Below are positions 10,143 to 19,179 of a stretch of DNA of 64,000 nt, in pieces. The DNA is taken from positions 4,092,001-4,156,000 of the forward strand of contig OY759675.1 of NCBI GenBank assembly GCA_963662515.1. The letters are read 5' to 3'. The stretch is from JAFGDI01 sp963662515. Its GTDB lineage: Bacteria; Planctomycetota; Phycisphaerae; Sedimentisphaerales; SM23-30. The stretch's first letter is position 1, and every line of letters begins with the position of its first letter. Below the pieces are notes generated by a model that saw only the letters and a list, made by a program, of their open reading frames with translations, was not told where the DNA came from and did no database searches. Both the position numbers and the translations under genes were made by a program.

Positions 10143-10397
10143 TAAAGTGCGATAAATTGGCAAAATCAGGAAAAATGTCAAGATGTTTGCGGGGCTGCTG
10201 GGCTGCCCAGTTAAAGAGCTTTAAGTGGCTTAAGTATTGCAATTTGTGTAAAAGTATTGATAATTGACCTTTTATAATGTTTTATAAAGCGGAAATAACA
10301 GGACCCTGATCGCATAATAATAAGGTTTCGCAATTGAGCTGGGCCTGAGAATCAGGTCGTTAGCGGAAATAGAGATACGGATAGCTGGAGATAACAG

Positions 10398-12383
10398 ATG
10401 GAAACGGCACAAAGACAGGCACAGAGTTTTCAGGATATACTTGCGAACCTGGACAAAGAAATAACTACGCTGAGCGAAGCAGAGATAAGCAGTGTAGAGT
10501 ATTTCCGGCAATTTCTGGAAAAGATAGTAGCGGTACTGGGCACAGGCGGTTCTGTGTGGGAGGTGACAGATAATCAGCTCAAGGCGATATGTCACATAAA
10601 CCAGTCAGTGGCAGGGATTAATGAAAATGGTCAGCAATATCAGCTTCACTGCAAGGCCTTGCTCAAGGTATTTGAGACAGGCGAGAATATAATATTGCCG
10701 GCTCATGGTTCATCCGATCTTTTTGATGGCGGTCTTGGTCAGGAAGCGATCAATAATTCACCCTATACCTTATTATATGTAGCGGTGAAAGCGGCGGGCG
10801 AGGTAGCGTATGTGTTTACCCTGGTATCGCCAGAGGGGGTTGACCCTCGCGCGGTGCGTGGATATGCCGGTTTTGTAGAATCGCTGTGCGGGAAAGCGGG
10901 GTCTTTTGTAATGAAAGACCAGTTGAACCGTCAACAGAAGCATACAGCCCGTACCGACCGTTTGAGAAACTATGTAAGTGCCCTGCACAGCGAGTTGGAC
11001 CTGAAGAGATGCGGTTATGCGCTGGCGAATTACGCTCAGGAGATATTAGGTGTATATCGTTGTACGGCAGGCAGTTACAGTCCATCGGGTAAATTTCGGA
11101 TCCAGGCGGTATCAGGTCTGGAATCGATAGCGGTAAAAAGTGCGATGCTCAAGGATCTGGAAGCGATCTGCAAGGAAGTATGCAAAAACGGCAAGCCGTT
11201 AATAGTAGATAATCCTCATGCCGCGATGAAGGCGCAGACAGCCGGAGATGATGACCTGGTAACCGCGGCCCGGCTATATATGGTACAGGGCGAGTCGCTG
11301 GTAATGGGCATATTTCCGATCCGTTCGCCGGAGAAGCATATAGTAGGTGCCCTGGTAGTGGAAAAAGCGGTTGAGGAGGAGTTTTCACGACCGCAGGTGC
11401 AGCAGGTAGAGGCTTTGATGGCTGAGGCAGGAGTAGCGATAAGGAATTGCCAGAAATATCGCGACCTGCCCATGCAGACGCTGATGAGGGGAGTTGCGAG
11501 TGTTCGCGATAAATATTTGCGGGCCCCGGCTTATAAGAAGCGAGTCTGGATCGGGATACTACTGGCAATAGTAATACTGCCTTGTGTAATAACAAAGCAT
11601 GTGAAAGTAATTGGTAATGCTGAACTTGTGGCTGAAAATACTCGATATTTGTATGCGCAGACCGATGGCATAATCGAGTCAGTGAACATACCAGAGGATC
11701 GTATAGTCAAAGCCGGCGATATACTGGTGAAGTTTGATACGAGAATAATCGAGACAGAGCTGACGCGGGTAGCCGGTCGGATAGATGAGGCTGATATAGC
11801 ACAGAGACAGGCGCGGAGCAAGGGCCTGGCCGAAGATGCCAGACGGTATGAGCTGTCATCGATGGCGATGCGTGCCGAGCAGGCGAAATATCAGTATATG
11901 CTGGAAAATCATGTAATAAAGTCGCCGATAGATGGTATGGTAACGACGCGTCAGACAGAAATACGAGAGCTGATCAAGCGCCCGGTAAAGGCGGGCGATC
12001 TGGTATTGGAGGTAATCCCCTCAGAGCCAAGCTGGGAATTTCAGGTGCATGTTCCGGAAGATGAGGCAGGTAATCTGCTGAGGGCCTGGCATGGTCGGGC
12101 CGAAGGAGAGAGCTTGAAGGCCAATCTGCTGATGAAGGCGTACCCGGAGACGAATTTTGAGACCGAGGTACTGAGCCTGTCATCAAAAGCGCATGTTGAG
12201 ACGACCGGCGATCAGAAGTATAGAAATGTAATAACGGTAGTGGTTCGTCAGCCGGACGAACTCAAGGGTTATGAGCTTCGTCAGGGCATGGAAGGTAAAG
12301 TAGCGATAAAATGCGGAAAACGAAACCTGGTATATATCCTGACGCATGAATTTACAGACTTTATCCGGGTGAATACATTTTAA
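10398..12383 (+). CDS. GAF-like/HlyD fusion membrane protein
   Basis: This 661-residue protein probably acts as a periplasmic adaptor with a cytoplasmic sensory half. Residues about 25-170 and 200-345 each resemble a GAF-type alpha/beta sensor fold. A single membrane helix (VWIGILLAIVILPCVI) lies near residue 380. The part after it has lipoyl/HlyD features: LYAQTDGIIESVNIPEDRIVKAGDILVKFD, a short hairpin helix, then VIKSPIDGMVTT and a beta-barrel end. The start ATG at 10398 has GGAG about 10 bases upstream. It opens a three-gene operon with a second HlyD protein and an M50/HlyD fusion. HlyD-type adaptors normally link an inner-membrane exporter to the cell exterior, but no ABC or RND pump is encoded here. 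The GAF calls rest on overall pattern only. Confidence 0.7.
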   Translation: METAQRQAQSFQDILANLDKEITTLSEAEISSVEYFRQFLEKIVAVLGTGGSVWEVTDNQLKAICHINQSVAGINENGQQYQLHCKALLKVFETGENIILPAHGSSDLFDGGLGQEAINNSPYTLLYVAVKAAGEVAYVFTLVSPEGVDPRAVRGYAGFVESLCGKAGSFVMKDQLNRQQKHTARTDRLRNYVSALHSELDLKRCGYALANYAQEILGVYRCTAGSYSPSGKFRIQAVSGLESIAVKSAMLKDLEAICKEVCKNGKPLIVDNPHAAMKAQTAGDDDLVTAARLYMVQGESLVMGIFPIRSPEKHIVGALVVEKAVEEEFSRPQVQQVEALMAEAGVAIRNCQKYRDLPMQTLMRGVASVRDKYLRAPAYKKRVWIGILLAIVILPCVITKHVKVIGNAELVAENTRYLYAQTDGIIESVNIPEDRIVKAGDILVKFDTRIIETELTRVAGRIDEADIAQRQARSKGLAEDARRYELSSMAMRAEQAKYQYMLENHVIKSPIDGMVTTRQTEIRELIKRPVKAGDLVLEVIPSEPSWEFQVHVPEDEAGNLLRAWHGRAEGESLKANLLMKAYPETNFETEVLSLSSKAHVETTGDQKYRNVITVVVRQPDELKGYELRQGMEGKVAIKCGKRNLVYILTHEFTDFIRVNTF

Positions 12384-12550
12384 GAGTAAGTGGGATTGAG
12401 ATAGAGCAATCAGATATGTGGAGCCAGCCCCAAGTGTGGCGACACGCTATAAATAGTCCTTTAGCAGTTATGAAATATATTAATAAGCTAAGGGCAAAGG
12501 AATAGAAAGTAAAGCAAGCATTTTAGTTACATACGAAAGGAACTAAGCAA

Positions 12551-13495
12551 ATGCCATCGTTATTCAAGAGACATATAAGCATATTAGCCCTAACAGGGAT
12601 ACTGTCAATAGTGCCGATAAGTAATGGTCAGGTGACACAGACAGGCAGTTTATTCGGCGATATGGAGAGTTCAGCTTACGAAGAGAGCTATCCATATTTT
12701 TTGCAGGCTGAGGAAGTTATCGTACTGGGCACTATGACGACCGGCCTGGTAGATACGATCAATGTACTGCCGCAGGATTATGTTAGTAAGGATCAGGAGC
12801 TATTGAAGCTGGACAGCGACCTGGTCGAGCTTGAAATAAAGTCGCTCAAAGATCAGTTGGAACTCAATACCAAGCCGACCGAGGCGAAGATCCGGCTGGA
12901 GTTTTCAGAAGACAATCTCAAGATCGTAGAAGAGCTGTATAATAAGACCATAGGCGATACACGGGTCGGCTCAACCAAGGAACGGAAAGAAGCGATCCAG
13001 GCCCGCGACCTGGCGCGTGAAGGAGTGAAGCAGGCAGAACTGGAAACACGCATGCTGGCCAATCAACTGTCGCAGAAGAGCAAGGTCCTGGAATATTATA
13101 CGGTTAAGGCGCCGGTTGATGGCGTGATCGTACCATTTTCTAATATAAAGACGCTGGAAAACACCTCAGTGAAACAGATAAGGGAAGGTGAGATAGTTCA
13201 GGCCGGTCAGCCGGTAATGGCTATGCTGAAGGTTGATAATCTGCGAGTTCGTTTCAAGCAGGCGAGAACTGAATTGGGTAATATCCGGATCGGCCAGGGA
13301 GCACTGGTACATATACAGGGATTCACCCAGCCGGTAAAGGCAACCGTATGTTATATAGAACCAACAATAATCGAGGCACTGGACGAATTTTATATAGAGG
13401 TAGAGATCAGGAATATAGCTGCCGACAACACCGGCAGTAAATATCCATTCCAGTTTTTGCCGGGAATGCGGGTCAGAGTTGAATTGCAGAAATAA
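12551..13495 (+). CDS. HlyD-family periplasmic adaptor protein
   Basis: This is a 314-residue exported adaptor. The signal peptide (about residues 1-27, SILALTGILSIVPISNG) is followed by a lipoyl-like half (TGLVDTINVLPQDYVSKDQELLKLDSD), a coiled-coil hairpin rich in Glu, Lys and Leu at about 90-180, the second lipoyl half (YTVKAPVDGVIVPF, GEIVQAGQPVMAML) and a C-terminal beta-barrel ending FLPGMRVRVELQK. The length is typical for a compact membrane-fusion protein. ATG 12551 follows GAAAGGAACTAAGCAA. It is the middle gene of the cluster, 167 bases after the GAF/HlyD gene and 96 before the M50 gene. It likely assembles with the lipoyl domains of both neighbours; this is inferred from family behaviour and linkage. 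Confidence 0.85.
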   Translation: MPSLFKRHISILALTGILSIVPISNGQVTQTGSLFGDMESSAYEESYPYFLQAEEVIVLGTMTTGLVDTINVLPQDYVSKDQELLKLDSDLVELEIKSLKDQLELNTKPTEAKIRLEFSEDNLKIVEELYNKTIGDTRVGSTKERKEAIQARDLAREGVKQAELETRMLANQLSQKSKVLEYYTVKAPVDGVIVPFSNIKTLENTSVKQIREGEIVQAGQPVMAMLKVDNLRVRFKQARTELGNIRIGQGALVHIQGFTQPVKATVCYIEPTIIEALDEFYIEVEIRNIAADNTGSKYPFQFLPGMRVRVELQK

Positions 13496-13591
13496 AAGGC
13501 AATCGTTCACGGTTACAGTAATAAGAGATCTGTCCTGATAACAATTCCGTAAGCTGTCAGAGCAGCGATAATATTATTTGAGATCAACACT

Positions 13592-15790
13592 ATGGCTGAC
13601 AATAGTTCAACTTCATTTTCAGATGCCCAGCTTATGCCGCGAGTGCGGCCGGAGCTGAAGGTGTATCCGCAGGTATATGATGGGCAGCCATATTGGGTCT
13701 ATAAAGACCCGATGAGCCTTCGTTATTATCGATTTAATCGTGAGGAGCATTTTCTGATCGAGCAATTGTCAGATAATGTAACACTGGGCGAACTGATCGA
13801 ACGACATCGTAAGAAGTTTAATGGCGAGCAGATCAATCCTGGTCAGGTAGCAGATTTCATTCGGTCGCTGATGCAGAAAAATATTTTGATCGCAAGCCAT
13901 CCTGATCGCGATGAGATATTTTTTCGGTCGTCGAAGCGAACCTACAAGAAAAAGCTGTTTGGCCAGATAATGAACTTCTTGTTTTTGAAGATACCGCTGT
14001 TCGATCCGGATAAGCTATTTAATAAGAGCATAGAGAAGCTGCGATTCATCTGGTCGCCTGCCTTTTTCATATTTTACCTGGTCTTACTGGCAACGGCGTG
14101 CGGATTAGTAATGCACCGCTGGCAGGATTTTGTAGTGATGTTCCAGAGCAATTTTTTTACGATCTGGAATCTACCCGTTCTGTTTGCGGCGATCTGGATA
14201 ACGAAGGTATTGCATGAATTTGGCCATGGCTTTACCTGCAAGCATTATGGCGGTGAGGTGCATGAGATCGGATTTTTGCTGCTGGTATTTATGCCCATGC
14301 TCTATTGCAATATTACGGATTCGTGGATATTTCGCAATAAGCGGCATCGGGTAATGGCAACGGCGGCGGGAATATTGACAGAGCTGTTCATAGCGGCGAT
14401 TGCGTCGATAATATGGTACTTTACAGACCAGCCGGGCTTTATCCACGCTTTCTGCTTCAATATTATTATCGCATGTTCGCTCTCCACAATATTCTTCAAT
14501 GCCAACCCGCTAATGAAGTTCGACGGCTATTATATTGTAATGGACCTGATGGAAATACCGAACCTGCGTAAACGGGCGGCAGATGCTATGACCAATGTAT
14601 GGGTGAAGTATATCTTTGGCGGCCGGCCATCAGAAGCCCCGGAAGAACATAAATATAAGCTGATATTTCCACTTTATGCGGTATTTGCATTTATCTATCG
14701 TATATTTTTATGTTTTTCGATCTCGTTTATGATCTATCTATTCTTCAAGTCGATGCGGCTTGAGACACTGGGGCGGCTGATCCTTGCGGCTTCAGTAGTA
14801 AGCATGATCGCATTTCCATTTATAAAAGGCGGAACCATGATCTTTTCACGCAAAGATGCCCTGGGCATAACTAATAATCGGCTGCTGGTATTACTGGCGA
14901 TAACAGTAGGCTTTTTCGGTCTGGCTATGTTCATACCGTTCAGGCAGGAAGTTACACTGAATTTCATATTAGAGCCGGCCCAGTTGCAATGGCTGCGTAC
15001 GGAAGTGCCTGGCAAAGTTGTGTTAACAGATGTAGTAGAACAGGGTAAATGGCTCAAGCCCGGCACCCTGGCAGCGACAATAGAGAACCCGCTCCTGGTA
15101 AGTGAGCTTCGCAGTGTGCAGGCAGAACTGGAGCAGGCGAAGATCGAAAGGACCAATGCCCATAAAATGGGACTGCCGGAGCTGACGGCTCGTTATGAAA
15201 GTCAGATAGTGTCATTAACTGAGCAGTTAAATATGATCCGGAGCCAGTTGGAAAAACTCAATATAATAGTGCCGTTTGAAGGTCAGATACTCAGCCAGAA
15301 ATCGGACCTTGACAAGATACGAGAAGGATATGTATTAGAGGGCCGCCCCCTGCTGCTGCTGGCCGACACTCGCAGATATGAAGCCAAAGTGCTGATACCG
15401 GAAAAGACTCTTTCCCGGATAAGCGGGTTGAAAGATTCTGAGCCAGCCGCAGAGCTGATGTTATATGGTTTTGCCGATCAGACCTTTAGCGGCAAGGTGG
15501 TTTCAGTATCATCTCATTGTGAATATGATATGGGTCAGTTTGCAGAGAGGCTGGCATTGAGTAATAAAGTTGGGGGCGAGGTACTGACCGAATACGATGC
15601 GGCCACAGGCAAGGAAAAGCCTGTTGAGGCAGTATATGAAATGACAATAGCCCTCGACCAGGAGCAGTTCAATAACCCGGCCTTAGCGTATATGTCAGGT
15701 CGGGTACGGATAGACTGCGGTAAGGCAACACTATATAGCTGGTGCAAAGATTCACTACTAAGATTCATATCACTTGATGTCTGGCTCTAG
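13592..15790 (+). CDS. PqqD-like / M50 site-2 protease / HlyD fusion protein
   Basis: This 732-residue polytopic membrane protein has three parts. Residues about 35-110 look like a PqqD-type peptide-binding winged helix (REEHFLIEQLSDNVTLGELI). The middle is an M50 intramembrane metalloprotease: HEFGH near residue 208 supplies two zinc ligands and the catalytic Glu, and NPLMKFDGYY near 305 supplies the third ligand, all within membrane helices. After a last helix (LLVLLAITVGFFGLAMFIPF, about 432-450) comes a HlyD-like lipoyl and coiled-coil half (PGKVVLTDVVEQGKWLKPGTL, VPFEGQILS). M50/HlyD fusions of this kind recur in planctomycetes and in some peptide-export clusters. No ABC ATPase is encoded nearby, so how transport is powered is open. 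A leader-processing or chaperoning role for an exported substrate is inference. Confidence 0.82.
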   Translation: MADNSSTSFSDAQLMPRVRPELKVYPQVYDGQPYWVYKDPMSLRYYRFNREEHFLIEQLSDNVTLGELIERHRKKFNGEQINPGQVADFIRSLMQKNILIASHPDRDEIFFRSSKRTYKKKLFGQIMNFLFLKIPLFDPDKLFNKSIEKLRFIWSPAFFIFYLVLLATACGLVMHRWQDFVVMFQSNFFTIWNLPVLFAAIWITKVLHEFGHGFTCKHYGGEVHEIGFLLLVFMPMLYCNITDSWIFRNKRHRVMATAAGILTELFIAAIASIIWYFTDQPGFIHAFCFNIIIACSLSTIFFNANPLMKFDGYYIVMDLMEIPNLRKRAADAMTNVWVKYIFGGRPSEAPEEHKYKLIFPLYAVFAFIYRIFLCFSISFMIYLFFKSMRLETLGRLILAASVVSMIAFPFIKGGTMIFSRKDALGITNNRLLVLLAITVGFFGLAMFIPFRQEVTLNFILEPAQLQWLRTEVPGKVVLTDVVEQGKWLKPGTLAATIENPLLVSELRSVQAELEQAKIERTNAHKMGLPELTARYESQIVSLTEQLNMIRSQLEKLNIIVPFEGQILSQKSDLDKIREGYVLEGRPLLLLADTRRYEAKVLIPEKTLSRISGLKDSEPAAELMLYGFADQTFSGKVVSVSSHCEYDMGQFAERLALSNKVGGEVLTEYDAATGKEKPVEAVYEMTIALDQEQFNNPALAYMSGRVRIDCGKATLYSWCKDSLLRFISLDVWL

Positions 15791-16101
15791 GTGCTTACGC
15801 CGCACGGGCGGAACAGTGCGTGCTGGCACGCACTGAGGATTATTTGAGTTGTAACTATTTGTATGTGCGATTCCCGTTGGGAATCGCCGTTTTTGTATTG
15901 GAATTGGGTGCTTACGCCGCACGGGCGGGACTTGCCGTGGCGACTGGGTGGATTGGACTGGTGCGCTGGAGTTTATCCCGAACTGGCTTCGGGACCGCAC
16001 GGGCGGGACTTGCGTAAACGCGAGCGCAGCGAGCTTTATGAGTTCGGGCTTCAGCCCGTTCTTTAAAGCATATGCGAAGCGAATACATAATAAAGAATTA
16101 A
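15791..16101. repeat. Cluster of short direct and inverted repeats
   Basis: A unit GTGCTTACGCCGCACGGGCGG occurs at 15791-15811 and 15908-15928, and a shortened form CCGCACGGGCGGGACTTGC at 15995-16013. Hairpins include AGTGCGTG-CTGG-CACGCACT (15815-15834), GATTCCC-GTT-GGGAATC (about 15870) and GGGC-TTCA-GCCC (about 16047). A 13-bp arm GCGAAGCGAATAC (about 16076) pairs with GTATTCGCTTCGC at the start of repeat copy B. I see no gene. It lies at the 3' end of the M50 gene and looks like a dumping ground for small elements; some hairpins may also end transcription. Confidence 0.6.
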
Positions 16102-16254
16102 AGGTATTCGCTTCGCTCATGACTTAGAGAACCGACTAAAGGGCTTGTTGCCCAGAAGAAACATACTGTTTTTCGCATAAACATTATGCCAATATGCTCA
16201 ACATAACTGGCAATGCTACACTAAGAATCTCAAGCAGGGATGCTTGAGCTACCT
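16102..16254 (+). repeat. Dispersed ~150-bp repeat, copy B
   Basis: This is near-identical to 2557-2707. Unlike copy A, its inner part keeps an inverted pair: CTAAAGGGCTTGTTGCCCA near 16135 matches the reverse complement of TGGGCAACACGCCCTAAAG at about 16255-16273. That pair looks like the terminal inverted repeats of a MITE of about 140 bp. The right arm reaches into the stop codon of the next minus-strand gene (16269-16271). The nested hairpin AATCTCAAGC...GAGCTACCT is at 16226-16254. Confidence 0.75.
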
Positions 16255-16268
16255 TTGGGCAACACGCC

Positions 16269-18560
16269 CTAAAGCTCGGTACTCTTAGGCGTCTGTGGCA
16301 GTTGTGATTTTTTAATCATTTCCAGTTTTTGGGTAATCGGTAGTTTTTCGAGTGTGTTGAGGTCGAAAGTTCCGAAGGAATCAAGGAATCGGGTTAATGG
16401 TTCCAGATGGGCGGCGTAGTTCCAACTGAGACATTGCATTACACCCATTCGTCTGGGTACGGTAACATTAAAAGCCTCAAGCTGCAACCCGGCTGGTTTG
16501 CCAGGATATAATTTAGTGTCCCAGTTCATCGACTGCTTGGTATTGTGCAGGAGAAGTCGGGTAATATGCAGATAGTATTTATCCTGGGTGAGCAGATAGA
16601 GCCGGTAATAATGATAAGCGGAAAAGGCCATTCCCAGATCGGCTGCCGAATGGCCAGTGGCAATGAGAGTCTGACCGATAATACTTTTATTAGCAGGGAA
16701 ATGGGTGAATGGTGCATCAAGTTCGGCGGGCACTTCATAACAATAAGACCAGGTGATAGTATAATCGGCAGCCTGAATGGCGGCGGCGAGCCAGCGGTCA
16801 CCGCCCAAGAGGTCATAGAGAGCGATAAAAGCATAAAGAGCCTCCTGGCCAGATTCGCGATCAATGACATTGGGATTATCAATAACACAGCCGATATAAT
16901 TATAGGGTAAATGAATATTGTTCCAGGCAAAGTTACCGGCTTTGAGGGCGGCCATTTTATATTTTTCCTGACTGGTAGCCTGATACAGTTCTGCCAGATA
17001 AGTGACAGCGCAGGTTGTAGTGAATTTGCTGGAGTTTGTGGGCCTGTGCCGGTCATTAGTGAGCTGATGGTCATAAGCGAGATAATAACTGCCATCATTA
17101 TTCTGATTATCACACAGCCAATCGCCAAATCGTTTGCAGGCATTAAGCCATTGCGGTTTGTCCCTGTCCTTTTTCTGCATGAACTGCCATGCCTGAAGCA
17201 ATGAGCCCATACCGCTACATGCAACGCGCAGGGCAGAGCCGCCGGAGTTATTATCAGCATTCCTCCAGGAACCGGCGGCATCCTGACCAGTGGCAGGGTC
17301 ATACCAGGTACGAGGCAGACCGGAGGGCAAAAGGGAAGTATCGGCCCAGAAATCGAGTATGGCACTGGCCTGCTCTATCCACTGAGTATTATTATCGGCG
17401 AGAGCCTGCCAGAGCCAGGAAGACGCATTAGCTGTTTGCCGTCCGATAAAACCGCTCTGGTAATTATAGGCACGCACCTTCCCTTCAGGCAGAAAGACAG
17501 AGAAAGGCAGGCCCGGAGCGTCATAGCCGGTTCCGGCTTTATCCGCTGGCGTGTAATAATGATCGAGCGTATTGATTAAGCCGGAATAAGCCTGGTCTAA
17601 AGGCATTTCATAGACTGTCGGCTGATATAAGTGAAAGGCGCGTCGCCACGAAACACTGACCGCCTGGGCATAATCTGTAGTTTGGCCAAAATCGAGAATA
17701 AGGTGATATTGTTGTTTGAAGCCTTTGCGAACCGGGTGAGAACGAAGAGCCCAGCTATTTTGCCGGGGTCCGGAGGAAAGATGATTTTTCTGTCCTTCAG
17801 AGCCAGGGAACATGAATAATATTGAAGTAGCATTTTCGCAGCCGATACCCAGCGAACCGGTCTGCAATCTCTCATCAGTTATACTGTCAGGTCCGCGATC
17901 AGCAGTTATAGTAGCTGGCAAAGCCTTATAATGCAGGAGAGAGACAACTGAGCCATCAGCTTTAGCCCGAGCCATAACCAGAGGTAATGGCAGCCTGTCT
18001 TCGCGGAAGATGAAATACTGGTCGCGTGGGTCGGCGGCCAATACGCCGGACATTTTAGTGTCGAAGTTGCTTTTATACCAGATGCCGGGCACAAAATAGT
18101 CATGGTCAGTAATAACCTTTGACCTGGATATCTGCAAGCCAAAAAGCGAATTGAACGAATTATCGATCTGGAGAGCGGTTTTAACTTCAACAGTTCTTTC
18201 GAGCCAGAAGGCTGAATTGCCAATAGGTCGGTATATATCGGTAAATTCAAACTGGCTGCCTTTGCCGGCGAGCATAATTCCCGAACAAACAATACCATCT
18301 GTGATCTGATAAAAGCGATTATAGATACCGTAAGATTCAATGCCATCGACCATGACCATGAGAGGCCGACCGATCTTATGGCTATTGTAAATATTATCTT
18401 GCGATTTGATAACAAGGCCGTAGCCCAGTTTGCTGGTACCGGCGAGACTGAGAGTATTGCTGCCGGACTTTATAGTAAAAGCAATGCCGGGTATATCAGG
18501 ATCTGCCCAAAGCCAGGAAGAAAAAAATAACAGAGTCAGGGTCAGATATCTCAGTATCAT
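16269..18560 (-). CDS. Secreted (alpha/alpha)6-barrel glycosidase- or lyase-like protein
   Basis: This 763-residue exported protein has a signal peptide (residues 1-19, LTLTLLFFSSWLWA). Residues about 20-300 are beta-rich and look like a sandwich domain. From about residue 330 on there are repeated amphipathic helices with aromatic-rich turns (ALADNNTQWIEQASAILDFWAD, GSYYLAYDHQ, AALKAGNFAWNNIHLPYNYIG), the pattern of a six-hairpin barrel as in many polysaccharide hydrolases and lyases. I cannot name a family or catalytic residues. The stop codon lies in the right inverted end of repeat copy B, so the last residues may be element-derived. The DUF2238 gene upstream on the same strand is 8 bases away, suggesting one transcript. 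Confidence 0.6.
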   Translation of the reverse strand: MILRYLTLTLLFFSSWLWADPDIPGIAFTIKSGSNTLSLAGTSKLGYGLVIKSQDNIYNSHKIGRPLMVMVDGIESYGIYNRFYQITDGIVCSGIMLAGKGSQFEFTDIYRPIGNSAFWLERTVEVKTALQIDNSFNSLFGLQISRSKVITDHDYFVPGIWYKSNFDTKMSGVLAADPRDQYFIFREDRLPLPLVMARAKADGSVVSLLHYKALPATITADRGPDSITDERLQTGSLGIGCENATSILFMFPGSEGQKNHLSSGPRQNSWALRSHPVRKGFKQQYHLILDFGQTTDYAQAVSVSWRRAFHLYQPTVYEMPLDQAYSGLINTLDHYYTPADKAGTGYDAPGLPFSVFLPEGKVRAYNYQSGFIGRQTANASSWLWQALADNNTQWIEQASAILDFWADTSLLPSGLPRTWYDPATGQDAAGSWRNADNNSGGSALRVACSGMGSLLQAWQFMQKKDRDKPQWLNACKRFGDWLCDNQNNDGSYYLAYDHQLTNDRHRPTNSSKFTTTCAVTYLAELYQATSQEKYKMAALKAGNFAWNNIHLPYNYIGCVIDNPNVIDRESGQEALYAFIALYDLLGGDRWLAAAIQAADYTITWSYCYEVPAELDAPFTHFPANKSIIGQTLIATGHSAADLGMAFSAYHYYRLYLLTQDKYYLHITRLLLHNTKQSMNWDTKLYPGKPAGLQLEAFNVTVPRRMGVMQCLSWNYAAHLEPLTRFLDSFGTFDLNTLEKLPITQKLEMIKKSQLPQTPKSTEL

Positions 18561-18567
18561 AATGCAC

Positions 18568-19179
18568 CTACCTCACCATCGGCTTTCGTTCGTTCAGGGT
18601 TAAATATATAACAGCTATGCCAGCACCAATAATATCAGCAATAAGGTCAAGTGATGTATTGATATAATCGCCTACCCCACTTTCGGGTACAACCAGCGTA
18701 ACAAAAAATTCGAGTATTTCATTAACGGCTCCAATGCCCAGCCCGGCCATAGCCACAATAAACCAAAGGGCAAAACCGGCTTTATTATTATTGCGATAAG
18801 GTCTGATCAGATGACCACAGAGCAAGGTAGTAATACCAAAGCCCCAGATGTGGACAAACTGGTCATAGCGGAAAATTGGCAGAGAATCGCTCAATGGTAT
18901 AAGTATGAGTTCATACAGTCTGACATTTCCAAGATAGAAAGCCCCTCCTGCCATGTGGAGCAGCCCCCAGAAACTAAGCCCCCATAAGAGCAGGCGAGAA
19001 TAACCTACGGTGGCATGGGTCAGAGCTACTGCCGCCGCCGCGGCGATCACTACGGTAAGATAAATAATGAATTCATAATTCATGTGGGCGATATAATAAG
19101 CACCAAAGCCAAGCATTATGCTCAGATTAAAGCAGACCAGCGGTTTAAGTGAAGTGGAAGTATTTGGTTTATTCGGCAT
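18568..19179 (-). CDS. DUF2238 (YjdF-type) membrane protein
   Basis: This is an integral membrane protein of about 203 residues with six or seven hydrophobic helices. The family signature is clear: HMAGGAFY, YDQFVHIWGFG, then NEILEFF and GVGDYINTSLDLIADIIGA. Conserved His, Asp and Glu in these helices are typical, but the function is unknown. I start it at ATG 19179 (MPNKPNTS) rather than the TTG at 19212, because the longer form adds an unlikely Cys/Trp leader. The upstream remnant frame ends inside this start region (GATAATGCCGAATAA). The gene lies 8 bases from the secreted enzyme gene downstream, so the two are probably co-transcribed. Confidence 0.82.
   Translation of the reverse strand: MPNKPNTSTSLKPLVCFNLSIMLGFGAYYIAHMNYEFIIYLTVVIAAAAAVALTHATVGYSRLLLWGLSFWGLLHMAGGAFYLGNVRLYELILIPLSDSLPIFRYDQFVHIWGFGITTLLCGHLIRPYRNNNKAGFALWFIVAMAGLGIGAVNEILEFFVTLVVPESGVGDYINTSLDLIADIIGAGIAVIYLTLNERKPMVR

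Larger units (their letters stand above)
9028..10397. other. 1.37-kb divergent intergenic region
   Basis: This AT-rich spacer lies between the giant gene (leftward) and the HlyD/M50 operon (rightward). Short open frames here encode Phe/Tyr/Ile-rich nonsense without ribosome sites, so I call no gene. It holds a palindrome-rich block (9222-9328), a small TGCGCTGTCTAGCGCA hairpin near 9470 and an operator-like inverted repeat (10118-10142). A TATAAT near 10273 follows an AT-rich stretch, but no well-spaced -35 was found. The size suggests both flanking units have their own regulation. Confidence 0.5.

Noticed and set aside
9350..10155. Small open frames in the spacer upstream of the HlyD/M50 operon
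   Set aside because: They are AT-driven, Phe/Tyr/Ile/Lys-rich, and lack ribosome sites or any recognisable motif.
15770..16120. 116-codon minus-strand frame with repeated VPPVRRKH peptides
   Set aside because: The peptide repeat comes from the 21-bp DNA repeat nest; there is no start context and no conserved domain.
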